Assembly: GCF_034190915.1 (NCBI RefSeq)
Contig: NW_026947502.1
Coordinates: 8,153,785-8,217,784, forward strand
Origin: Cavia porcellus
Taxonomy: Eukaryota > Chordata > Mammalia > Rodentia > Caviidae
DNA: 64,000 bases
Direction of reading: 5' to 3'
Position 1 is the stretch's first letter, and every line of letters begins with the position of its first letter. The notes below the pieces were generated by a model. That model did not search any database and was not told the origin of the DNA. It saw only the letters and a program-made list of their open reading frames with translations. Position numbers and translations under genes: made by a program. Shown here piece by piece: positions 13,201-25,624 of the stretch.

Positions 13201-13555
13201 CTGTGATGGGGGAAAGGAGAAATATAGAAAGGGAAAAAGAAAAAAAAATATGTATACATGAAATAGTTAAAGATGGTTATATACCTAATTTCTCTTAGTT
13301 CATTGAAAAAAAAAGATTGTACGAATATTGTTTGGAAAAGACATTATTTCTATATCTTGTACTCTGAATAACTACTATGAAGACAATATGCAATGTATTA
13401 CTAATTATAATGTCCCTGTAACCTGTTTTGAAACTGTTTTTACTTGTTTTCTTTTTAAAAATTTTTAAAACCTGAACTGTTAATCATTATACCCTATCAT
13501 CTCTCTATGAAAATTACCACAAAATATAATATATAAACTATAATAAAAACAAAAC
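10255..13555 (+). mobile_element. 5'-truncated L1, ORF2 remnant plus 3' UTR
   Basis: It begins in the middle of ORF2 ('cccacatcaggaaagcagaa', matching about 60919 of the near-complete L1) and runs to the ORF2 end and 3' UTR. Visible in broken frames are the reverse transcriptase region (11280-11340, 'acaaggatgtccattatcac'), the C-terminal cysteine-rich segment (about 12690-12790, product with CGNQC/CHLW-like spacing across frames) and the end of ORF2 near 13115. Many frameshifts and stops leave no frame longer than about 115 codons. The 3' UTR shares 'ctcttagttcattgaaaaa' with the L1s at 39.8 kb and 57.2 kb. It cannot be mobile on its own. No target duplication was found. Confidence 0.9.
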
Positions 13556-15011
13556 CTCTAGGAATAGATATTCATACAGCACCAAATTTTTAATTTTTAA
13601 TTTTCAAAGTTAGCCAAACCAGCCAGAACACTGCTTAAAGAATCTGTCCTGATCTTGCTTTGGGTGAATCCTATCAGCATCAACTCTCCCAATGATTCTT
13701 TATCACCTTTAAACTGAAGCTAAGCCTTATCCTCTGCACGTCTTCCTCTGAGTTCCATTTCCCTCTGCATGCTAGAGTTGAATTTCTTGCCATCTAATTA
13801 CATAGCAGGTGAAAGAAAAAATAAAAAAGAAACAGCACTTTACGGTCAAAACCGTTTCCATTCCAAAAGATTCCAGGATCATATTGGGTTCCACTATTAT
13901 TGTAATTTGCACAAATCCCAGGACCCTCTGATTATAAAGATATATATTCTGGCAGCCAAAGATGTAAGAAATACAAAGTTAAGCCAAAATCACATGAACT
14001 CTGAAAAGAGAAGTTCCATATAACTCACAAGAAAGCTTCTGCAAACTGTCACATTGCCCAGGTTTTAACCCTCCAAGTGTCTCTGTTTCAGCCTGTGCTC
14101 ACCTTCTCTCTAGAGGCATTCTCAGCTGGGTCTGGTGCACAGCCACCACTCCCGTTTTTCCAGAGTCTTCTGAGTGTTCCTCTTACAATCACCTCTTGGC
14201 TGAGGGCAGAGGGACAGGAAGTACCAGCAACAGTGAATTAATAACCAAGCAACCAAAATATGCATCAACTAGGTGAGTCTAGGCATGGAAGTTTCGTCCT
14301 ACAACTGTTCATAGGTTTAAGAGGAAAATATGTATTTTTCACTCCACCTATTTTTTAAATTGAGAATCCAAAATCCAGAGAGGCAAGAACAAATTACACC
14401 ACGGCATACTTTCAGGCTTGTGAACAGAAGCTCCTCCACCTCAGCCCATGGGATTCCCCAGAATCTCCTGTTAGATGCACTGTATCTAACAGGAGAATTG
14501 ATTTACTGGATCCAAAGCCTCTTAGGTCTCTCTAACAGGGTTTCCCGGGTGATTGCCCACTGCCAGGGCCCCTGTGGGAACTGGAGATACTGACTTTCCT
14601 CGCTGCAATCCACGGGGGCCTTCCCAACAGCAAAAAGAAAGCTCCCAGCTTCTTAAGTAATCACCCTGGCCTCCAGCTCTGGGGCTGCACACTCCACAAA
14701 TGGCTGGTTTTTTATTTAATCAATTGCATTATGCATTTATTGCCTCGTTTTTCACCCAGTTGTAGAGATTATTACTTGAATAAATCTTAGTGAATTGGAA
14801 ATGAGCAAAGAGGAATTACTTAAAGACTTATTAGGAAGACGTGTTTCCCTTCATTGATCCAACAGTCCTCATATACTACCAATAAACTCAATTCTCCCTT
14901 GTTTTCGTCAAAAAAAAACAAAGAAATGTTGCCGCAATATGCATATGTAACTAAAAGATCCCCTCTGAGGGATTCCTAGCCAGAATCCTTTCATGGGGAA
15001 GAAAGTAGGAG

Positions 15012-15012
<1 letters not shown>
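13556..15012. other. Unassigned sequence
   Basis: No recognised gene or repeat. A short inverted match near 14460-14500 (cctgttagatgca.. / tctaacagg) is a small chance hairpin. Confidence 0.4.

Positions 15013-15060
<48 letters not shown>
15013..15060 (+). repeat. (TG)n microsatellite in the SINE tail
   Basis: About 48 bases of pure TG directly abut the 3' end of the antisense ID-like SINE at 15061. The SINE tail has therefore become a (CA)n microsatellite on the SINE strand. Confidence 0.95.
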
Positions 15061-15063
<3 letters not shown>

Positions 15064-15141
15064 ATTGGTACCGAGGATCGAACTCACAATCACCTGCTTG
15101 CAAAGCAGGTGCTTATGCCACTGAGCTAAATCCCCAGCCCC
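15061..15141 (-). mobile_element. ID-like SINE, antisense
   Basis: On plus, 'ttggtaccgaggatcgaact' ... 'gcttatgccactgagctaaa' ... 'tccccagcccc' is the reverse complement of the ID-like consensus here. A- and B-box-like halves are both present. It looks young, with few differences from the copy at 16904. Confidence 0.92.
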
Positions 15142-16164
15142 TATGCAAGGACAACAGATATTGATGGGAATCACCCTGAGCTCTGCCAGTGGCTGTGTCC
15201 ACCTGACAGAGAAGAGACAGCAGCACCTGTCTATTATTTCCCTCTCTGTTGGGCTTAGGTACCACACACACACACACACACACACACAGCTCTTCATAAT
15301 ACCTGGCCAGGACACCAAGTACTGGCCCTACTTAATTAGGACCCTGCAATGAATTCGAGCCTGAACAAAGACCTGAATGTACCTCTTTTAATACTTGGGC
15401 CAAAGCTTCCGTGAATTTATAGAGTTTTCAATGGACAAGAACAGAAATACTACAGTGTATAATAGATACGGACTTTCATGAGCTCCAATAACTGGACTGC
15501 AGGATGGACCACCTCCTGGAGCCTGCCTGGAGGAAAAGAAAAGGGCACAGGATGAAAATGAGGGGCCGAAGAGAAACATAAAATGAGAAGAAGGGAAGAG
15601 AGGGAGACAGAATAGTGTGAGAGAGAAGGGGAAAGGCGGAGGAGGGGACAGACTGCTCAGAGTAACTACTCTAAGTCCTGCCCCAAACAGCCATGAGACC
15701 CTTGTAGATCAGGATAGACTTTGGAGTGGAGCTCCTGGCTCAGTTAGCCTCCCAAAGGACAGAGAGGACTTCAAGGATTTAGTGACCAGAACTACAGGCC
15801 TCCCTGCCCAGTTTGCTCTGAAAGGCGATTCCATCTCTCTCTGGAGAGCTCAGAGTTGCCCCAGCACTTCAGACAGAATCAGAGTAGGTAGAAGAGGAGC
15901 CACCTAGACTGCAAGAGAAATAAACTCGTGGCTGATTTTCTGCCCAGAGGAGTGATAAGAATTTTGCTTTTTAAAGTGAGATGAGAGAAACATTAGCAGT
16001 TCTGCTTGGGGAGCAGTCCTGGCTGGCACCTGAGGCGTAGACTTGGACTGAAGACGGTTTGGGATGCAGAGAAATTCCAGCCACCTGCCCCTCCCATTTG
16101 TCACCTGCTCAAAATCCCAGACATTGTGGTGAAAGATGCTATTGCACGCTAGAGGCTGGGTAGG
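15142..16164. other. Unassigned, with (CA)n at 15262-15288
   Basis: A 27-base CA tract lies at 15262-15288. The stretch 15540-15650 is purine-rich without a clean unit. No gene is supported. Confidence 0.45.
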
Positions 16165-16212
<48 letters not shown>

Positions 16213-16220
16213 ACACACAC
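16165..16220 (+). repeat. (CA)n microsatellite
   Basis: About 56 bases of CA with a single interruption (cacatac) near 16205. Confidence 0.95.
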
Positions 16221-16903
16221 CTTGTCTTTGAAAACCCTTCTGATGTCCTTTTCCACTTATATTTGTAAAAGAATTGTTACAAAGTAACCCTAACACACAA
16301 CACAGTTCACAGAATGAGAAAACAGGGGGATTTAGTTATTGGCTTATCATCTGGACTTGACAACATCACAGTTTCTCATAATTTTTTTCAAAGTTTCCAC
16401 TTGAGAGAAGTATATCAGAAAAGTACTCAAAATCCCCCGCCACCTCCCACCACACCATTCCCCACTGCATTCTCTCCTTGTGAGAAACCACAGTCAGAAA
16501 GCAGGAGTGTGTCCCTCCCCCCAGGGTCTTGATTTTGATGATGTAGATGGGCCCATAGCTAATACATATCCAATGTAATATTTTGTGCATTTTAAATTTT
16601 TCATAAGGGTCACATCTTCTTACCACTTGCTTTTGTCCCGTGCACCGTGTTTGAGTTTGAAATTGTGTCGATTCATGGAGAACTGATTCTGTCAGGATAT
16701 GCAGTGCCTGGCAATGGGATATGTTCTCATCTTTATTAGGAAAGGTGTGTGATGCCTCAGTTTTCCTGAGCCACACCAAAATATTCCCTCCCTTTGCTGG
16801 TGACCACAATGCTTCCACTTGGTCTGTCTCCTTCCTGAAGCCCAGTGATTTTCTCCCAGAAGGTTAATAAAAAGAGCAGCTTGCTTCAGGGTGGGATACA
16901 GTT
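16221..16903. other. Unassigned sequence
   Basis: A minus-strand open frame of about 150 codons (16366-16818) lacks any domain or conserved pattern I recognise. I regard it as chance. Confidence 0.4.
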
Positions 16904-17019
16904 TTTTTTTTTTTTTTTTTTTTGTCTTTTTCTTTTTTTTATCGGTACCGGGAATCAAACTCACGACCGCCTGCTTGCAAGGCAGGTGCTTATGCCGCTG
17001 AGCTAAATCCCCAGCCCAT
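16904..17019 (-). mobile_element. ID-like SINE with perfect 14-bp TSD
   Basis: Plus-strand poly-T tail, then 'ccgggaatcaaactcacgac', 'cctgcttgcaaggcaggtgc' and 'gctaaatccccagccc'. An identical 14-bp target duplication, ggtgggatacagtt, lies at 16890-16903 and 17020-17033. The intact TSD and long tail suggest a recent insertion. Confidence 0.95.
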
Positions 17020-17084
17020 GGTGGGATACAGTTACAGAGATCTGTATTCTGCTGTCCTTTCTCCAGTTAATGCTGCCATGAACT

Positions 17085-17240
17085 TAGGCTAAGTATGTTT
17101 CCAAGCCTCCCTCTGTATGCAAAAATGAGGACATGAGTACTATCACCTACAGGCAGAGTTGCTATTAGAATTAAAGGAATCGATATGCACACAACACCTG
17201 GCCAAAATGTCTGGTGTCTAAGGATCAATAAATAACATTT
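17085..17240 (+). mobile_element. MIR SINE fossil
   Basis: 'tgcaaaaatgaggacatgag', 'gctattagaattaaagg' and 'acacaacacctggccaaaa' follow the MIR core and 3' part. It is diverged. Confidence 0.55.
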
Positions 17241-19129
17241 TTCAAATTTGCGGTCCTCCACACTACAGCATCAAAGTGTAGCTCAGGAGTAGTTCAGGAC
17301 ATGCAAAAATGAACAGATTTTGAGAAACTAGCATCAAGATGTCATTATCCACTTTTCTCTCATGTGATGGAGTTTTGCAAAAAGGTAAAAGAAAATGTCA
17401 TAGGTATAAGAGCCTGGACAGGAACTGCAGTGTGTCCTGCTTAATTTCTCCCAGTGTGTGGGCTCATTCTACCTTCTTTTCTTTTGGCCTTAGAATAAAC
17501 TTCCAAAGAACACACCATTGGGGCTCTTTGAATAAAATACCCTGAGAAATCCAGAATGGCAAAAATATCTGAAAAGCAACACCTACAGCCTTGCATTAAA
17601 CTCCAGGAGGCTCCCGGTTGCCCTGTATGAACCTGGCTGAGGCTCCTTCCCAAAGCACTGTGTTTCTCTAGAGTCTGCAAGAATAAAAACATCAAAAGCC
17701 TCTCTCTAGGATGTTAGCAGAGGATGCCAGCATTAAACCATGAGTGGGCGGGAACCCAAGGAGGAGAAATACTGAGTGTGAGAGAAATTAAGCAAGTAGT
17801 GACTGAGAACATGAGAAGGCTGCATGCCTACGTTGCTTTCTAAGTGAAGAAAACCTGCAGAGTATTCCTCCCGCTAAAGAAGTGGTCATGGATCACCTGA
17901 GCCGACAATGCTCCCTTCCCTTAACTTTACAAGAGGGAAAACCACATATGTAGATGCTCAGAAATGCTGTTATATTAGGAAATCTGATCAGGGGACAAAA
18001 ATAGAATTTCAGTTTACTTAGTCATTAATAAATGCATTGCAAGCAATGGATACAAGGATGCTGGGATTTAGAATGAAAGAACAATCTTGCGAGTTGCAGA
18101 GTCTAAAGGGATTGCCATTTCTTCCTGTCTAATACAGGGGAATTTAGCTCTGAGGGAAGATGCTAAAGAGAAAGGTCAAAAGAGGCATTTCAGGTACTGT
18201 GCCCTTTTTCCACCTTTATCTCTCTAAGTTTAGAAGGGTAAAAGCCGCTGAACCTAAAATTATAAGACCAATTAGCAGGATGGATGAGAAGACATTAAGG
18301 GAGAAATGTTCCCTAGTTCAGTAAAATCTCATTAATTTAAATCCCATTTGATATGTTGAACATAAGCTAGAATGAAATTTACAATAGGGTACAGCTGGGA
18401 AGATCATGAACTCAAGGAAGAATGGCCCCTTGGTTAATTTCCCTAAGCCTCAGTCTTCTCATACACAGAATGGGGATTATAAGAATATTTTAATCAGTGG
18501 GCATGGTGTGATGGTTGTATCGAACAGGAACTGCTAGACATTTTGCATAAGCCCCTGCATGTAGCTAGTGTTCAGTGAAGATATTTTACTTTTATTGTGT
18601 CACTCACCTGCCTCATGTCTTCCAGGTAACCTCATCCAGGAAACCTGCATTCGTGAGTCACCAGGTGTCAGTGCCACGTGGACAAAAGGATGCTGTCATT
18701 GGAGAGGTCTGTGGCATCCTAAACACACAGCTATATACAGCGTTCTACTCAGCAGTGCTGGGTAAACAGTCAGTTCATGGTATCTCAGCACCTGAAGGAT
18801 ACAGTGCTGCTTTCAAACTGACCTTGAAGCAGAAGCATAAAACAAATTTGGACTTTCAAACTGCCTAATGGAATTGTCTTTCCTTCCACAGGTCCGCAGT
18901 AGTAGTAGTGACCTCATACAGTTTTTCTGCCTTGAAGAAGTAGTTACTACACTTTGTGTTTCAAAAAAAGGAGCAAAAAGGAGATAGCTAAGTAAAGGTG
19001 GGCAGGAAAAGTCAGAAATCTATCAAAGAGGACTTTGTGGAAAACATGGCTATGCACGAGACAGATCTGACTATGACTTCCCCTGTGGGACGCACTTCCT
19101 CCTGAATAACCACTTCCAAATCAATGCGA
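17241..19129. other. Mostly unassigned; MIR fossil near 18420-18590
   Basis: At 18430-18500, 'cctaagcctcagtcttctca' and 'cagaatggggattataagaa' match the MIR core, with a 3' part ending near 18590. The other sequence is unrecognised. A 97-codon frame at 18575-18868 shows no domain. Confidence 0.45.
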
Positions 19130-19318
19130 GGTACTTTTTCCCCAGGATTGGGGATTGAGCACAGCACCTTTAATCTAAACTACATTCCTAGTTCTTTCTT
19201 TTCATTTTTTTCCTTTCCTTTTCCATTATGCAGGCTGTGTTTGAATTTGTTAGCCCTCTACTTCAGGCCCCGGTGCTGGGATTACACATGTGAACCACCA
19301 TGCCCAGTTTCAATGCAG
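19130..19318 (-). mobile_element. B4-like (ID + B1) composite SINE, antisense
   Basis: The left part (19139-19193) reads 'ggattggggattgagcaca', a decayed antisense ID-like half. The right part (19200-19315) reads 'ggtgctgggattacacatgt' and 'gaaccaccatgcccagttt', an antisense B1/Alu body. The order fits a B1-ID dimer. Confidence 0.65.
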
Positions 19319-20619
19319 TTGTTTTTAAAAATACAAACTTAAGTGATATTTGACTTTGTTTTGCTGTGTTTGACAGGCTTAAGGCATCCTTGTATTTATT
19401 TTGCATTTTTAATTAATGTTGTTTGATAAGACATAAAAAAATCAATGGTACTCTTTTGCATGGTTATTTCCAACAATTCTTGTCAGGTGTGTTAGGTACC
19501 TGTGTCCACCAGGTACCCAGCATGTTGTGATTTAAATATAATTGAAAAACAAAGAAATTAACTATTAATTTGTGGATTTTTCTACTTTAACTCAAAAAAA
19601 AAAAAAAAAGGAAACCTTTCTTGCTTGCTTGATTTTCCTTTCCTCCCTCTCCATTTCTTAGGAGAGACCTAAAACAAACTGACATTGTTTAACCTGGCTA
19701 GGAAAGCAACTTGGGTTGTCCTGAAGGTGGGATAAAGCTTTTATCATTTTTCTGGTTTATTTCCTTGTATATTCCTCCAGCTTGACCCACAAAACATAAA
19801 ATGAAAAGCCAGGGCTACCTGCACCCCATCTTTTCTATCCCGACACCTGCATGCTGGACACCTGGGCCCCAGTCTTAATGGCTTTGATCTGCACAGGAGC
19901 TGCTGGCCAATGCGAAGCCAGCTGTGCCAGCATCTTCACTCCTGCCAGGGATGCTTGTGGCCCAAGGAAAGGAAAACAAATACAGCTAATGAGCTGGAAA
20001 AATAGCACACTTGTAAGAGTCAGCATACACATTAGCTGTTTCCTATTCTTGGAGGATGAAAAAAAAGGAAAAAAAAAAAAACGGAGACACCACCCTTACC
20101 ATCCTCAAAACATTCAGCCCACAGCAAGCAGGAGCATGTGTTTATTTCTCCTTCCTTTTTAACCAATCCAGCCTCCATAGCTCCTGGCTTTGGCCAACCA
20201 GTGCAGCCACTCTTGAACCACTTAACAGAAACTGCAGCCTCAGCTGTCTTGAGATAAAGTTTGTGTATCTTCAGAGCCACAAATTGATGGATGAAAATAT
20301 GGTTTCAAGACAAAAGAGCAGCATTGTTCTGCAGCCACAGGGCTGTCCTTGCTGCAGCATGGATTCTGCAGACCTTGGGGCCTTCCTGTCATCTTTTATT
20401 CCATTGATGAAATGTGTACCCTGAATTTATACTGCGTTTTTTAAGGAGGTATAGCTCCAAGGGGCTAATAGCACAGCTGGATTGTGAATGGGCCAGCTTG
20501 GGAGGCAAGCAGATATAGCCTAGAATCAATGCAAATCTCTACTTGGTATGTTGGCAGTTATTTGGCTTTTGGACTAACATTCCAGATCAGCCCAGCTCAT
20601 ACGTGGTGATTTTATATAC
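19319..20619. other. Unassigned sequence with A tracts
   Basis: A-rich tracts lie at 19594-19609 and 20057-20081. Overlapping frames at 19851-20424 carry low-complexity lysine runs from these A tracts and no domain. No gene is supported. Confidence 0.4.
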
Positions 20620-20970
20620 TAGTTTCCTAGGGCTGAGATAAATATCACAAATTAGTAGCTAAAAAACTAGAGATCTATTCTTCACAGTTTTGGAACCAGA
20701 AGTTCCAAGTTACCAGCCGTGTTGACTGCTTTTGGAGGCTCTCAAGGAGAATGTGGGCGGTGATTTTCTCCTGGTTGCTGGTGAACACTGGCATCCTTTT
20801 CAGCCAACCTGTGCCTCCATGTCTACATGGCCTTCTGAATGTGTCTTCTCATCTTCTCTTCTAAGGACACTCACTGCTGAATTTAGGGTCCATCCAAACT
20901 TAGGATAATATCATTCTGAGATTACATATGTCAAGACAATTCTTGCAAAGGAGATCATATTCCCAGGTTC
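20620..20970 (+). mobile_element. Old interspersed repeat, family not assigned
   Basis: It begins 'tagtttcctagggctgagat' and has 'cacagttttggaaccagaag' and a later 'ggacactcactgctga'. This is the layout of a common mammalian repeat that starts with a conserved 'tttcctagggctg' and whose other end carries 'tttgggggac'. I cannot name the family with confidence. Confidence 0.45.
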
Positions 20971-22108
20971 TAGGTAGACACACTTATTAGGGAATCAACA
21001 CTGAATGTATCCTAATGAGAATCTGCTCTCCTGCCTACAGGTAATAGGATCTCAGTTCTCCTTTAACGATTCCCAGTTCCTATACTCCCGGTTCATGGAA
21101 TTTGGTCAGGCTTACCCAGACTTCAAGGATCAGGGTGCAGGACAGACTACAACAATCAACAGCCTATCCCAAGAACTCCATTGTCTACATCTAGAAATAC
21201 TAGGGATAAGAGGATTTTTCGTTTGTTTAATTTTTGAGCTGATACTGCTTCCCTCACGGCCCACACTTGACACCAAGTGCTGAACAAGGACGTCTACTTG
21301 GACTGCCTGCACCTGTACCCCAGCCTCTGATGGCCCCACTCCTGGGGTCTCCACAGCAAAGCACAACACAGATGACAATCAATAGGCTGACCTCATCAAA
21401 GAACAGACCAGCACCCCAGAAGGAGAGTTTCACTTCAGAATTCTGGTGTCACCCCACCACAGAGACCAAGCAACAGCCTTTGGAGATAGGCTTTGTGATG
21501 GAGGGAGCTAAATAGGGATGTTAAGGGTTTCCCTGGGAGGCCTGGGATGAGACCAGGAAGTTCAGTGGACCTATATGCCTCTGGTGGAGGTCAGGTTTGG
21601 AGAGTAAAAACATCAAGGGAGAAGTCAAAGGAGAAGGAAATTAGGCTAGTGGTGTCTTTGAGGGCTAGCACTGGTACTGACCCCTAATGAAATTAGCAGT
21701 CTAAAGTACTCTAGGCCAATATTCAGGTGGTCTACATGCCTTCACCAAAAGTATCGTCCTCTCTTTTTGGTCCGGAGATGTTCATGAGTGGTTTCTCGGG
21801 TTTCTCTATATCCACTTGACATTTGATCCTACTGATGCCACTGAACTTATTCCTTCTTGGCAACGTGACTCAGTAGAGGCTGTCGATTGGTTTACTCTCT
21901 CTACCAACACTTGGATTTCTGGGGGAGACATAAATAACAGAAGGAGAATACGCATACTCTCAGGACCATGAAAAATCACAACAAGCAAGAGAAGACCCTA
22001 CCACCTCTCAGTTCTTCCTGAGGCACATCAACTGGGTACCAATTGAGCAGAAAGCAAACACCACAGCTCTATGAAAATAATTTTAAGAGACTCGGTGACT
22101 TCAAAAAT
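20971..22108. other. Unassigned sequence
   Basis: Short open frames only (21005-21283, 21267-21515), with no recognisable product. Confidence 0.4.
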
Positions 22109-22118
22109 AAATAAGCCC

Positions 22119-22218
22119 TGGGGCTGGGGATTTAGCTCAGCAACATAAGCACCTGCCTTGTAAGCGCCTGGTCATGAGTTCAATCTCTGGTACCAACACC
22201 AAAAAAAAAAAGGAAAAA
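22119..22218 (+). mobile_element. ID-like SINE with 10-bp TSD
   Basis: 'ggggctggggatttagctca' (A-box-like) then 'gtcatgagttcaatctctgg' (B-box-like), 'taccaacacc' and an A-rich tail. The flanking duplication aaataagccc is at 22109-22118 and 22219-22228. This is the clearest plus-strand copy. Confidence 0.93.
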
Positions 22219-22228
22219 AAATAAGCCC

Positions 22229-23430
22229 ACCATTCACAGAAATATCATGCAAAGTGTTCAAAGTGGATATGGGGAAAATGAGTAAAATTTGGAAGAGGTG
22301 ACCAATCCAGTTCAAAATATGAATGACATGTTTATCAAAGACCTAGAATCCGTGAAAAGAAATGGGACAGAAATACCTTAAATAAACAATTGTACAGAAT
22401 TCACAAATTTCAGAAATGACCAATGTGAAGATAAAGAAATTGAGAACAAAATGGTAAATTATGAAGTTAAGGAAAGTCTCACACACACACACAACAGAAA
22501 ACAAAGTAAAACCACCCAACAGCTACTAAATGACAATAAAATGAGCAACCCAAGGCCAATAGGAGTTAGATAAAAGATATACAACAGCATAAATGGAGTT
22601 AATATATTTGCACAAATATAGCAAAAAATTTCCAAATATAAGAAAAGATTTCAACATACAAGTGAGCAAGACTTCCAGAGCTTCACAAAAAGCTATGAAT
22701 GATTATATAACAATCTCACTAAGACATGTGCTTAGTAAATTTCCAGATATCCAACAAAAATATTTTAAAAGCAGAAAACACAAAAAACCACATACAAAGA
22801 TAAACTTCTTAGAATTACAGCTGATTTCTAAATGTAAACTGAAAAGGGTAGAAAAGCTTGGAATGAAATATTTCAAGCCCCAAAAGGATACAACTTGTAA
22901 ACTGAATTGAAATACTTAGCAAAACTTTCCTTCAAAATAGATGGAGAAATAATGTCATTTCGTAAAAAAGACCAGCTCAAGAGATAAATACAAAACCAAC
23001 ACTCCAGAAAATATTCAAGAATAACCTAGACAGAAACTACAAAAATCCAGATGCTCAACAACTACCAAGAAATGAAAGAAGAAACAGTCATCCACAGAGA
23101 AAGAATTCAATGATAGTAATTAATCCATACATCTCAATAATCTCTCCCAGTATTAGTAGCCTCAACTCTCTAATTGAAGAACACAGATTAGCAGCTGAAT
23201 TAAAAAAACAAAAAACAAGAAACCAATGGTCTGTTGCATTCAAGAAACTCATCTAAGCAAGAAGACATAAAAATCACAAGATGGAAGATAAAATAGATAA
23301 AACACTTAAAGTCATAGATATAGAAAAGTATTTCTTCAACAGAACTATAATTGTACAAGAATGAGATTATATCAAATTTTAAAAGCTACACAGCAAATAA
23401 ACCAAATAGTAAAGAGACAATGTCTCATGC
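22229..23430 (+). mobile_element. Old L1 fragment across the ORF1/ORF2 boundary
   Basis: 'ccttcaaaatagatggagaa' (22930) corresponds to the ORF1 C-terminal sequence of the younger L1 near 59860. 'tctgttgcattcaagaaact' (about 23230) corresponds to the start of the ORF2 endonuclease region near 60155. Between them lies the short inter-ORF region. All frames are broken; the longest is about 105 codons (22593-22910, lysine-rich, ORF1-like). The ends are approximate. Confidence 0.75.
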
Positions 23431-25624
23431 TATGGGAGTGAGCCACAGTGTTGCTTATGACACCCTAGGCAATTCAGATACTGGCATAAAGAAAAACCAA
23501 TTGCCAGCCACTACTATGTTACCTTGTCTATAGTAGTAAAGTCAGTGACAATGATGACCCCAAATGTCAAGTGAATATTGACAAACCCTAGGAACCACTA
23601 GGGCTCTGATTTTAGCAAAGATAGCTAGTCCCTTTGTATACTGACCTACAGTAATTTAGAGCACTGATTTCTGCTGGATGTTGGCAGCAGGGCCAGAGCT
23701 CAGGCACATCACTGTGTGTCTTCTTCAGGATCGTCCCCTCTGAAGGGTACACTGAACCTGGCCTCCCACAACAGGATACAGGCCCATAAATTTCCTGGGC
23801 TGGGTCTGCCTCTTTGCCAAGAGATCCCAGGGTGTCTTTAGGAGCCCTAATCAGTCCTGAAACAAAAGTCTCCTCTTGGGCACTGGGCTCTTCTTTGGTC
23901 AGGTCAGTCTGTTAGTTGTCAACTCTGTGGCCCTGTACTATAGAGAACCCAGAGACCAGTGGCAGGGCACATGCTTCCTGAGACCTCCTGCATCTGGCAC
24001 AGGGCTCTGGCAGGCAGCAGCATCAAATTTTCTTTTCATATCCGGACTAGTTTCAGCCACACATCATCCATGAAGGAAAAAAGACCTCAGTGATAGACAG
24101 GTTGACAGGGTAGTTGCCAGGAGCCCTAATCAGTCCTGATGTACTAATAAAAAAAGTTTCTTTTTTTTTTTATCTTGGAGTTGCTAGGTCTGGGGTTGCT
24201 AGGAAGGTTAAAGCTATGTCTTAGAAAGAATAAAACTCAAGGGAGAAGCCTAGGGACCCCATGTCCTCCTGGCCCTCCCTGTCCCTGAAGGCACTCTGAG
24301 GCTTGTGTTATACACTCCACTTAATACCCACTTTGGCATCACCAAAGTCATTTGCAAGCATCAGAAACCTGACTAATGCATTAGCACTCAGTCCATGAAT
24401 ATTTCACTAGCACTCAGGGTCCTATTCGCTCAGAATACCATGCAGAGAATGAAACAGTCTCCGACTTCAAAGAGTTTATGTTCCCCTGGGGATTGCTCAG
24501 AAGTTGTCAGGGGATTCATCATCATGGGATATCTGCAGAAGTTAGGAGGGAAACTAATCACCTAAAGTTCAATCCCAACTACATACGCCAAGGGATTCCA
24601 AGGTCTTTATTCCAAAGACCTTTAGATCCAAGGTCTTTCTCATGAATTTGCAAACTTTTGCAATGGTGTCACCACTCCGAGTGCTCCAGGGAAAGGCAGA
24701 GGTGTGGGACTGAAGGGGAGACAATGAAGACTGATAGCAGACTGGCCAGCTCTGTACAGCAAGCAGGGAGCCTGCTTTCTCCGCGGGGTATTTTTAGCTT
24801 TCTAATCTTAGTGATAATCACTGCATTCTGGTCACCTCACTTCTTGCAGATGGGAAAAGACCAGAGGCAAAGGGGAAATAAAGACCCAGGAACACCAGGA
24901 ACAGAGCAGGCATTACATGAGAAAATCCTGTGACAACCTCTGTGCTAGATAACCTTTCTAGACCAGTTCACAGGAGTGAGACAGTCACACATCTCTTAAT
25001 CTGTAATCTTTATGGGTTTTACAATCATGTATTTTTAAAGCATGTTCCTCTTTTTTTAAAGTTACACTTTAGGTTTTATGATGCTGCAACTCTAAGGGAC
25101 ATTTTTCTTTCTTTCTGGCACTCTGTCTAAATTCCTTGCTTTAGGGAATCCAATACTACACACAGTATGACCTGAGCCTCTCTCTCTTTAGGAGTGAAGA
25201 GGACACATGATCTCTTTTCCACTCTCTTTCCTGGCTACAGTGCAGGTACCAGACTCTGAATCTACCAGTCAGACCCACCAATAATGAATGCTGAACTATA
25301 CCTGGATGCTGGGCAAAGGTGAGGGCATCCTGTAAGGACTGGTAAAGAGGGCCATTGTGCTTGCAGATATACAACGAAAGATTGCTGCATAGAACAGCAG
25401 AAAGAGAGGTATCTGATGCCCAACAGGGGTAACATCTCAGCCAAGCCTACTGTGTGATTTTAGATGATATTTTTGGCTGTATGACCTGAGGCCACTCTTA
25501 CAACATTCACAGTTAAATTCCTTTCAGTTCAGTAAGAGAGTCGATTTCTGCTGTTTGCAACTAGGAACTCTCGTTTCCTCCTCTTAGGCATCTGCCTTGC
25601 TCCAACAGATGAATCAGTCAGCGA
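23431..25624. other. Unassigned sequence with a small direct repeat
   Basis: 'aggagccctaatcagtcct' occurs at about 23841 and again at about 24119, roughly 280 bp apart. Otherwise I see no gene, RNA or named repeat. The 65-codon frame at 23876-24073 and the 91-codon frame at 24658-24933 have no recognisable domain. Confidence 0.4.

Noticed and set aside
14450..14500. Short inverted match around 'cctgttagatgca' considered as a structured RNA
   Set aside because: Only about 10 paired bases, without a conserved loop or promoter.
23666..24140. GC-richer segment considered as a processed pseudogene
   Set aside because: No protein in any frame was recognisable and there is no tail that clearly ends it, apart from a short T tract at 24160.
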